A stretch of 64,000 nucleotides of DNA from Lutraria lutraria (taxonomy: Eukaryota > Mollusca > Bivalvia > Venerida > Mactridae), in assembly GCA_964023205.1 (NCBI GenBank), contig OZ026837.1:15353479-15417478 (forward strand). The letters run 5' to 3'. Positions 55,042 through 64,000 of this stretch are shown in pieces (position 1 is the stretch's first letter; each line of letters begins with the position of its first letter). Position numbers and translations under genes: made by a program. The notes under the pieces were generated by a model, which did no database searches, was not told the origin of the DNA, and saw only the letters and a list, made by a program, of their open reading frames with translations.

Positions 55042-56111
55042 ACGTATTTTAAACTTTCCGGGGTACAAGCATGCGTCATGCTGTCGTGATTCATACAGTA
55101 ATTCATTTTTAATTTACTATTATCATATGTTTGCTAAAAATGTATTTACATAAAAACGAAGTTTTTGTCTTTGTGATTTTGTTTCGCATTGATTTAACGA
55201 TTTAAATTGTATCCGTCGCCATTGTACGGAGCTTTCTTTTAAGTATTCAAGCACCGACTGGCGTATATTGTTCAAAATGTGTATTTGCATTGAATTCATT
55301 TCATACTGTTTCCGTCGAAATTAATGTAAAAATTAAACACGTTATAACCATGCTCTGTAGCAAATGACTCTGTCAACATTTGTCAGAATGTTCACATTGG
55401 AACCCATGGAGACTTGAAAAAAAATAGTCATATGATTTTACAATGAAGTGTTTTAATTACGTCGGCGCAAAGTGATGCAGAGCGGCACAATCTAAGCGCG
55501 CCGTGTCTGAAATTACGAATTATGAAATTTCTAAGAATCGATAACTGAACAAAATGGAACAAAAAACACGCAGCACGCGCTTAAGTACCTGTCAGTATGT
55601 GTTGGATTGGTTTGTTCAGATATTAATAAGCGTTAAATTAAGATTTTTAAAATAAAAATCTTTGAAACTCAATGAATTATTCAATGCTTATCATGTTCAA
55701 GCGTGATGCTAGTAATGTATGTATATAAAAATTGCGTGATTTCTTTTAATCAAATCAGAGTGACATAAAACACATAACTTTGAATAAGTAGATCTTTGTG
55801 TGCTTTCTTCTAATATGGGCATGCATTTATGAATAAATGTATCAAGTTTGAATCAATATGAATCACATTCAATGATATGATTGAATTTGTATCACTGCTT
55901 GGTTTGTAAAACTTGTAAACAACCTGTATGATATTAATGAAAGACCGGGCTATAAATTTCTCTAAAGAAAAAAAATTATATGATGTAATTGATTATCGTA
56001 TTGTTATTCTAAAAAACTAGATTCTTATTTTCATGTTTGATTAATTGTCATACTAATACTGTTAGACGTGTTGGCTCTTACTTCACAAAAGTTGCATCGT
56101 CAATATACAAA
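55042..56111. other. Unassigned AT-rich sequence
   Basis: Nothing recognised. Confidence 0.4.
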
Positions 56112-56273
56112 CAGTCACACCTGTGAACAAAAGCCATCCTTTGGGAAGACAAAATATGGCCTTTTCTTCACAGGTGACCTTAATTCGGAGGTCATTTTGT
56201 TATAAATAATTAATGACGTTTATTCACACGATGTCCTTTATTCGGAGATGGCCATGAACACATGTTCGACTAT
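56112..56273 (+). mobile_element. MITE family C copy
   Basis: CAGTCACACCTGTGAACAAA, then TATGGCCTTTTCTTCACAGG, TTCGGAGGTCATTTTGTTAT and TCCTTTATTCGGAGATGGCC, ending CATGTTCGACTATA. It is closest to 62023-62190. Confidence 0.7.
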
Positions 56274-56689
56274 ATATGCGTGACTTTGTGTAACACCACA
56301 AAGCAGATGTTGAGCCAGGCTATTATTTTCGTGTAGCAACATTTTTTGAATATTCAATTTTGTCGTCTCTTTTTGTTTAATTTCTAAAGCTACGATAACG
56401 TGAAACAAAACAAAAAAACTCGTGCATCTAAGCCTAAGGGTTTGGTTAAAGTCGCGTTAGTGATAACATCAAACTAATACCGTGCTATACGGATATTTAC
56501 GGTCTTAAAGCAAAAAAAATGCAGGCAAATATACTGCTAAGCTAAGCATCGCTACAATCGCGGTAGATAAAAGTTACAGGATTGCAGAATTTTAATGTTT
56601 TATCGAAACCAGCCATCGAATACAAGCTTACCACTGTCATGAAAAATATCTGCTTTAACAGAACAGAGCAGAACAGAATTTAACATGTA

Positions 56690-57203
56690 CATGTAGTAAT
56701 ATCTCAATTAATTTCGCACCATTAATTTCTACATCTGTAAAAGCGTGTCTGGTGTTTACGTGTCGTTTATTTCTTGATAGCTAAGTGTTGTCTGTACACG
56801 CGAGTCAACGATAATACCTGTTTATTGAAAATATCGGGATAATAATACCGCACTAGACGATAGCTATACCAGTTGCTGACTTCACTCTGTTAGTATTAGC
56901 TCGCAAACTCTTCGATGAAACGTTAGAGTTCTAGTGAACAGAAGAAATTGAAGAAGACTAGAACACAATAAAGACTTGCCCCGCAGATTTGTCTAATTGA
57001 TTCGCAGATTAGACGTTTTATTGGACATATAAGTGGACATTGTGTTTAAATATTTATGGCCGGAATCGGGCGATAAATGTAAAAATACGATGTGTTTTGG
57101 ACTGGTGAAAATATTGAGATAATCGGTACTAGCGATCATATTGTTGTGATAAAATAGTTTTGGAGATACCATAAATTTGGATAGAAAGACACAATACGTA
57201 AGT
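56690..57203 (+). promoter_or_regulatory. Possible non-coding first exon with consensus splice donor
   Basis: This stretch is less AT-rich than the 3.5 kb after it and lacks repeat copies. It ends with ACAATACGTAAGT, an exact GTAAGT 5' splice site at 57198-57203. Very AT-rich, intron-like DNA follows. Frames inside it are all stopped, so if transcribed it would be 5' untranslated. No TATA box is placed. This is inference from composition plus one splice motif. Confidence 0.2.
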
Positions 57204-60200
57204 TTATATTTTAAATGATAAATTTATTTAAATTGAATATGAAATTTAAACGTTCTTGCGTCTAGAGTGGATTTATATAGAATTTACTTGACACTTAAGC
57301 ATTATCCATGTTGAATATAGTTAAATATGAGTTCAAAATATTAATGAAATTAATCTCATTTTACGTTTAGATTTTTGAGATTCAAAAATAGAAGAAAGTG
57401 TTATTTCTTTATTACGATTTTTTTTCAACTTTTACTTTATTACTACATAATTTTATGACATGGCTTCGTCTTACGGTAATGGCGAAACTTGTTTCTAATT
57501 TTTTATCAAAACACGACACTTTCATAGAGGCGATATAAAAGATCAAAATTATGTTAAAATGTAAAATATGAAAATACGAATTTAAGTTCTTGTGAAAAAA
57601 GGTTCATATTCCTTATTGGCGTAATCAACTTTGTTTATCGTTACAAGATGAATTTTAATTATACGAAAACACATGTACTCAAATTTTATATTTGATTTTT
57701 ATTATTATTTTACCTCTGAACAGACATATTCGTGTCGTATTTATCAAAGAAATTATCTAAACTGACTTACCTATTTACTTTTCTTATAACTATGTAATTA
57801 CTAAAGCCTATTTTTGCCACTTGTTATTGTCATATAAAATTTGTATATTCACATGGGTCTATGGCTTACTGAAATTTAAAATAAACGATCTACCAATCAT
57901 TAAATCATTTATTCAAATGTTTTGTAATCTAAAGGTTGCTCGATCATATTAGGAATATGATGTCTGGTCACTTTAATCTGATGGGGAAAAAATAAATCAC
58001 GTCAGTGCTAGGCATCACAAATTAGAGATCTTAAAAAGACTGGTTGCTGTAAAATGAGCGATATTTATATTACGTAAATATACTGCGCACGACATTTGCT
58101 GTGCATTAGCTTTATAATTAATTTTCTTCTGTAGAAACTAAATGCCAACTCTCCAAATGTGGCTGCAAAATATCTACGTGATTGTATCTGCTAAGTGAAT
58201 ACTCGTACCTTTAAAATGAAGCATTCAAATAACATCTCAATGCATGCGAATTAATATGTCCCTTAAAAATCATAGGCTGTGAATATTTCATACGGAAAAA
58301 CAGTTATACTGAATAGTTTAAACATTTTCTATCAGGAGTCCATTTTGTATCAGACAGGAATTTCTAACATGATGGAATTAAATAAATTTCGTCGCGTAAT
58401 TATATTCGGCATATCATGCCCTACGCGACTAATTGTTCCCGGGTACCTGTCTGCTGTGAAATATTAGTAGATAATTTTGTGTGAATTAAATATTTCAGTT
58501 AGAGTTTACTATTATAAGGAAACGAATTCTTCAACAAAATCGACTTAATTCGATAGTTTTAAAATACAATTTGAAACTAGTTTATAGTCTGACTTATGAT
58601 TACGAATAAGAAAGTCAATTTAGAATTATATTTAGTAAACAGAATATCTTTCACTATATGTCTTTATTTTATGCAATATGCAAGAAACTGTAATGATAAA
58701 AATCAACAAAAGAACTGGTGTTTGTTCTCATTATTCGATTAGATAAAAGAATATTATTAATGACCATTAAATTATGTTAACATGTTCATTCGCAACTCAG
58801 TACATATATTATACAAACTACATATACAAATCTTAATGTATCAAATAAATTGCATTGTATATATATAAATGCTTTTATCTAAATGTTCAGATTTAAATAT
58901 ATTTTTAATTCAATGATATTTATCGATGATCGATTGAGATAAAATATTTGAAATCTAGTGAATGTTTAGATGAAAGGTACTCGATTTTAATCGAATGAAA
59001 CATATCGATTCGGCGATTTTATTGACCATCTTTTTCATTCTGAAGTTGTTCCACCACAAAAAAAAAACATTTTCAGACTGGAGATTTTTACTTGAACACT
59101 TTAATTTTCCTTTATAAATAAAACTCCAATCTCGGTTTGTTGTTAAACAATGCTTGATTCAATTATAATTGTTTTCGTGGACAGTGAACTACTAGCATTA
59201 ATGGCACCACGTGTTCAAATTTATTACTAAACGAGTCCTGTTAGAGTTATAGAGATCAATTCTTTATGGTAACGTTCTTTGTTTAATGAAGTAACGCTCG
59301 TGTTTTAAGAGTTTAAAGTTGTTAAGCTGCTAAGCGTTGAAAATAAATGGAGCGAAATGACACGTGTTGTAAGTCGGTTGCGCTGAATACTATCATACAA
59401 GATTATACAAACGCATGCATGCAACAAATGGCAAAATATAATAGTGTATATTTCAGATGGCAAAGCAGATAATAGTGCAAAATAAACATTTCATGATAGA
59501 GTAAACAATTTGTTGCGAAGTTTTACGCTTAATGTAATCACAATGTCTTAAACAATACGTGTCTTTTGTCTGTTTGAATCAAATTTAGCATACATATGTA
59601 AACAACGAACCTAAGAATATTCTATAGCAATGCCAATTGATTGTTTGCTAACAAATGTAGAAAATATAGATTTGTAAGAAATTCAGATTAAACGAAGCGT
59701 AAAACATGTGGGGGTTGACATACAACTCTAGATCATGATTCTAGCGATAGTGGTGTTTTCTTTTTCCATTGTAATCTGGAAAATATATCGGTATAGGAAA
59801 ACAGGAAACTGATTATATTAAATGTGCTGATATGCATTTCTTTCGTTAAGATAATCGGATAATAATAAGGGAATCGTTGGGTAAATGGTAAACAAGCATA
59901 TTTTCTAAATAAAACTGAGTAGGTAAAACGCTTATACATGATTAAAAGGTAGATAGTATATATATATAGCTAGCATATTTTCTAAATAAAATTGGCATGA
60001 TCGGTAAAATAAGTATACATTTGTACATATAATCGCTATTTGTTTATACAATGTCAATATTGCATACTGTGATTAAGAATTTCAAGGGTTTTTATGTACA
60101 AATGTATGTGTATGTGTATACAAACAAAACTATACCACACAGTGCGAGGCAATTTATTCATGATATTCAGCAGACATGCGTATAAACACGTTACCTACAT

Positions 60201-60689
60201 GTGACTTTCAATCAGTGCATTTTTATAAAGAAATCATTAATTCAAAAACATGTCTACCAAATTATTTTATATGATTATTGATGTTATATACAAGTATTCG
60301 TGGAATGTGATAAAATTAAGAAAGTGACAAAATTATGTATTTTTCATGCTGTGCGTCTATTATCAACACCTGTTACTTTTCACGTGTTTTGTTTGAGTAC
60401 GAAACTAGACAAAAATGCGAAGAACACCTTAAATGTCTTGGATATTATGAAACTTTAGCGTGTTATTGCGTGTTATTTAGGAAAAAGAAAACGAATGCTA
60501 AAAATGCTATATTATTATTTTTTTGTCTTTATTGTCGACTCGTTGCTTTACCATTCAAGATGTAATCACACAATAAAACAAAAACGTGGTTACAATTATA
60601 CAATACCATGCTTTGAGGATCTGTTGCAGACTTTAACAATTTGCATATATTTGAATAAACTATGCAAGTGATAATGCATACTTTTCACT
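57204..60689. other. Very AT-rich unassigned block
   Basis: About 3.5 kb with none of the window's SINEs or MITEs. A diverged direct repeat (AGCATATTTTCTAAATAAAA at 59895 and again at 59972, about 77 bp apart) is the only structure noticed. It could be intron or intergenic DNA. Confidence 0.45.
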
Positions 60690-61246
60690 TTTGGAAATTG
60701 AACGATAATTAAGCCTTCCAAAGCCGTCTACCGGTTGACACGCATGAAGTTTGATGCGGACCAAAGTACTACGTTTTTCTACATCCTCCATGTAGTTGTT
60801 ACAGCCCCATAAGCGTTTTGCTGTAGAAAACTATATGCAAAATCATTTAATTGCTGATATCATCCCAAGATAATTATTACCGACAAAATAAGCCCATTTT
60901 CGACTGAAAACACTCATTTCATTGTGATTTTTGCTTTTGTAAACTTGAATTATGTAGGGCGCGTGACGTCACTTTACTACGTGTGCATAGCATGACTGCG
61001 GGAAAACACAGGTGTTCATCATACATAAATAGTATTTATTTCAATGATATTGCAAAAAAAATACAATAGTGGTTTCGGAGACATTTTTCTTGCTATAAAG
61101 TATGCACGAGAGGAAAACACACCGGATTCCTCTGTTATAGACCAATACATTTATAAGCTTATGGGGCTTTAAACTAGTTCCTGTTCCACGCTGCGCTGTA
61201 ATTTTATGTAAGTTCCGTGTTCATGAGTACTTTTAGTACTTTGATT
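60690..61246 (+). repeat. Dispersed repeat family F, copy 3, split by a MITE
   Basis: The left part (60690-60802) runs from TTTGGAAATTGAACGATAAT through GACACGCATGAAGTTTGATG to TGTAGTTGTTAC. The right part (61169-61246) resumes with TTAAACTAGTTCCTGTTCCA and ends TTTTAGTACTTTGATTA. The two parts join exactly at the TTAA of the intact copies at 1285-1479 and 15264-15432. Confidence 0.85.
60803..61168. mobile_element. TTAA MITE family H nested in repeat F
   Basis: 366 bp, AGCCCCATAAGCGTTTTGCT to ATAAGCTTATGGGGCT. Right flank TTAA (61169-61172); left flank TTAC (60799-60802), a one-base decay of TTAA. The core GCGCGTGACGTCAC and GTGTGCATAGCATGACTGCG matches 26472-26824. It is younger than the repeat it interrupts. 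Confidence 0.92.
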
Positions 61247-62022
61247 AATAAACAGTATTTCTTGGGCGCCTTGTTTTATTTTTTTTTTCTTGTGGACTTT
61301 ACAGCTCAGAATTGCCTGCTTCTAAATTATTGTTCGTTTTCAATAACACAATTATATCGTAATTACAACAGCATGACAAATGCCCGCATCTTCATAATAT
61401 TTTTTTTCTGAAATCTAAAAATGCTGCTTCATTATTTTTTAGAAGAAAATGTTGGCGTTGGTTCCAAGACAAAATATGACTTCTATAGAATATTACATTT
61501 ATATAACAACATAACGTATATTGACGTCTTATTATTTTCTGATTCATTATATAATTCGGTAATTTCCGCCAAAGATCGGTAATTTCCGTAAAATGTGCAG
61601 AAACCTTTTTAATCGCCTGCTCGGTAAATTCCGCGATCTATACTCGTCAGTTTATGAGTCTCTTAAGAAATAATTAACAGTGGAATAAAACATCATATTA
61701 GAGAAATAAACGACTTTATTTGAACATCTAATTCAAGATAACGACCAATTTGCATCTTCGTAATTATAATTGCATTTTAGTTTTCAACGATATAAATTTT
61801 AGGAGGCACCGAATGTCTATGAAAATTACAATTTCTTGTAAATTTACATGATTGTCTTTTTATACGGTTTTGATAGATTGTTATAGCTGACTATGCATAT
61901 TTTATAAAACTCTGTATCAAAAGTCTGCCAAATTTATCAAGATTTCATAAATTTACCCCCAAAAAATGGACCGAAAATTGACATCATTGAGTCTTTCAAA
62001 AATGATTAACGCCATTTATATA
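61247..62022. other. Unassigned AT-rich sequence
   Basis: GGTAATTTCCGCC / GGTAATTTCCGTAAA occurs twice near 61558-61592. Nothing else is recognised. Confidence 0.4.
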
Positions 62023-62190
62023 CAGTCAAAGCTCTGAACAACGGTCACGCTTGGGAAACACGAAATTTTATCTTTCTTGACAGGTAGGTGACCTATATGC
62101 GGAGGTCATTTTGTTCGAAATAACCTATGACCGTTCTTTTAAAGAATGGCCTTTATTCGTAGGAGGCCAATAACATAGGTTCGATAGAAC
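62023..62190 (+). mobile_element. MITE family C copy
   Basis: After TA: CAGTCAAAGCTCTGAACAAC, CGGAGGTCATTTTGTTCGAA and TGGCCTTTATTCGTAGGAGG, ending AGGTTCGATAGAAC. The right terminus is decayed. Confidence 0.7.
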
Positions 62191-62728
62191 ATTATTCAAA
62201 TATTACTCGTGTTATGATTGGATGATTTATAGTCCATGCCGTCACGTGACATGATATGAACAACAAAAAAACGTCTAATTTAACCAGTCGATGTAACAAA
62301 TCCAGCATGAATACCAGTCCTCGTAGTCTGTCTAATTTCAAACTTGCTCATTTAAATTCAGAAATGTTCCATAAATATTATAAACAAGTCACAGTTTTGT
62401 CTGCTATATCACGGCTTATAAAGAAACTCGTGGCGCCGGCCATAAACAAGCAGCGAGCGCCATAATTGGATCACAAGTGCTAGATAATATATTGGTACTT
62501 GGCACGGAATAGTGTAAAATGACCGCGTGCTCTGAGCTGCTCTAATTACTATTTTTTCTCAGTTTTTCTATCATCCAAAAATTGAAATGATAACAATTTC
62601 AATCTGGCATTTACAGTTCTTACTTAACAAACTTTTGTTGTTTTTATGTCTTTCATAAGTAATACGATACCATTAGTATTTAAGAACGTAAGAACGTATT
62701 CAATTTTATCGATGAAAGGCATCAACGC
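62191..62728. other. Unassigned sequence
   Basis: A 69-codon frame at 62256-62465 has no recognised domain. A small GC-rich patch (GTGGCGCCGGCC) lies near 62430. Confidence 0.35.
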
Positions 62729-63011
62729 ATTCGTCCCAAGTCTATTCATACTTTTCCCTTGATTCGTCCCAAGTCAATTCGTACTTTTCCCTTGATTCGT
62801 CCCAAGTCAATTCGTACTTTTTCACCCTGTTCGTTCCAAGTCAATTCGTACTTTTTCACCCTATTCGTCCCAAGTCAATTCGGACTTTTTCACCATATTC
62901 GTCCCAAGTCAATTCGGACTTTTTCACCCTATTCGTCCCAAGTCAATTCGTACTTTTTCACCCTATTCGTCCCAAGTCAATTCGTACTTTTTTCTAGGAT
63001 TTGTCCCAAGT
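62729..63011 (+). repeat. 34-bp minisatellite, about 8.4 units
   Basis: Units start at 62729, 62762, 62795, 62829, 62863, 62897, 62931 and 62965, with a partial at 62999. The consensus is ATTCGTCCCAAGTCAATTCG followed by TACTTTTTCACCCT. The first two units are 33 bp and end TTTTCCCTTG; the central units are nearly identical. The 87-codon frame over it, with its repeated SQVNSYFF-like and PKSIRTF-like peptides, is an artefact. The array at 45997-46160 is the same repeat inverted. Confidence 0.92.
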
Positions 63012-63095
63012 CTCTACCTTGATCTCGATTGATTCAGTACGACAGATTATAATGTGCATACTATAATCATATACGGCAGTCGAATTGACTAACAA

Positions 63096-63296
63096 TTTTT
63101 CCTGGACTGTATTCTAACCCGCAGTACTAACTTACCGTTCCACTATAAACCGGCAACTTCTCCACATGTGGTGCAAAATCGACATTGTTGTCAAATTCAT
63201 ATGGAAGGGTATGACCTACCGCTACCTGGAATCAAACCCGGATCGTTGGGTTACAAATCTAGCAAACTAACCACTGGACCACGTCCGCGGTTCGAG
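63096..63296 (-). mobile_element. SINE family 4, uninterrupted copy
   Basis: Minus strand: CGCGGACGTGGTCCAGTGGT (box A), GTTTGATTCCAGGTAGCGGT (box B), GGTCATACCCTTCCATATGA, GGAGAAGTTGCCGGTTTATA, GGTAAGTTAGTACTGCGGGT. It provides the empty-site reference for the MITE at 48232-48577. Confidence 0.7.
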
Positions 63297-63399
63297 AAAA
63301 CTATAACTATAAAGTCAGCGCAGATGATGAACCTCATTTATATGTTCAAAACTATTCTCCAGTAACGACATACTTCAGATTGTGATTTTTACGACGTGC

Positions 63400-63495
63400 T
63401 ATTAATACGCAATTTACCAGATTTTGCACGCGAAATGTCCAGAATTTCAAATTCGCTAACTTTTCGACACGCGGAAATATCAACGTATACAGTAC
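63400..63495 (-). mobile_element. Possible MITE family E copy, decayed
   Basis: CACGCGAAATG, AATTCGCTAAC and ACACGCGGAAATATC motifs ending GTATACAGTA resemble 28443-28597. Weak. Confidence 0.25.
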
Positions 63496-63842
63496 ATTAT
63501 CCCTGAACATCAAGGAATTTACTTATTTATATACGGCACAGTTTTTATAGTTTTTCAAATTAATGGATATTGTTTCTGGAAGATATAACAATACATATTA
63601 CTCAATGTTATCACCACTTCATGTGGACATTTGGTTGACATTTGAATCACACAAATCGCACCCTCAGGGACGTGCGTGGTTCAGTCTGGTTTCATGGAGC
63701 CAGCTGATAAACCTAGCACTATTATAGACACGTATGATTTCACTAAGGAATAAGTTTGGTTACGACTTGCGAATAAATATAGCCTTGACTGTTAGCACTG
63801 TACAATGGAACCCCACTAAGTCCATTAATGATCTAGATGGTA

Positions 63843-63981
63843 CCGTAAACACCTCTTGAAACAGGACCCCTTCCGGACCGGACCAACAGTCCGGTTATCT
63901 GAGAATTCCGGTTTCATATAGAACTTATGATAAATTCCGAATTCCGGTGTTCAGGGAGTCCGGTTTTCAGAGATTTAAATG
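63843..63981 (+). mobile_element. TA-flanked MITE family B, internally deleted copy
   Basis: 139 bp, from CCGTAAACACCTCTTGAAAC to TTTTCAGAGATTTAAATG, TA on both sides. Contains CCCCTTCCGGACCGGACCAA and GAATTCCGGTTTCATATAGA. The segment GGGACTTGAAAAA present in copies 1-3 is missing. Confidence 0.75.
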
Positions 63982-64000
63982 TATTAAAGCATATAATATG

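Noticed and set aside
62759..63022. 87-codon frame with repeated SQVNSYFF and PKSIRTF peptides
   Set aside because: It is the translation of the 34-bp minisatellite. Since 34 is not a multiple of three, successive units are read in different frames, so there is no selected protein repeat.

Overview
This window is AT-rich, non-coding-dominated animal DNA, most probably from a mollusc and likely a bivalve. The clues are tRNA-derived SINEs with a degenerate CGTTAAA-type 3' end, a dispersed repeat ending in AGGTCAAAGGTCAAGGTCA of a kind common in bivalve and gastropod genomes, many short TA- and TTAA-flanked MITEs, and no bacterial gene layout. No open frame exceeds about 146 codons, and no complete protein gene can be supported. 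I ran no searches. Family names are pattern recognition, and copies were matched to each other by eye.

Layout. 0-9 kb: a degenerate minisatellite runs off the left edge, followed by MITEs, a SINE, the mollusc-type repeat with a perfect DR1 motif, and an exon-like open frame at 7.04-7.22 kb. 8-16 kb: a cluster of tRNA-derived SINEs, a foldback repeat at 13.2-13.5 kb and more MITEs. 19.6-21 kb: a TA-flanked MITE sits next to a 1.13-kb foldback element with an exact 8-bp target duplication. 25-31 kb: TTAA-flanked MITEs and SINEs. 34.1-36.0 kb: a decayed non-LTR retrotransposon on the minus strand, followed by a tRNA-like sequence. 41.7-50.7 kb: the densest repeat cluster, with TA-type MITEs, two minisatellites, a SINE with a TTAA MITE inserted in it, and three weak coding-like fragments. 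52.1-52.65 kb: a cluster of TCTCGCGAGA, NRF1-like and YY1-like motifs that looks like a housekeeping-type promoter. 56.7-57.2 kb: a possible non-coding first exon with a consensus splice donor, then very AT-rich sequence to 60.7 kb. 60.7-64 kb: a repeat interrupted by a TTAA MITE, a 34-bp minisatellite that is the reverse complement of the one at 46 kb, and another SINE.

No pathway or operon can be read from this window. Its story is layered mobile-element insertion. Two nested insertions can be ordered in time because uninterrupted paralogues of the host repeat lie in the same window. The rest is intergenic or intronic sequence in which I see no further structure.
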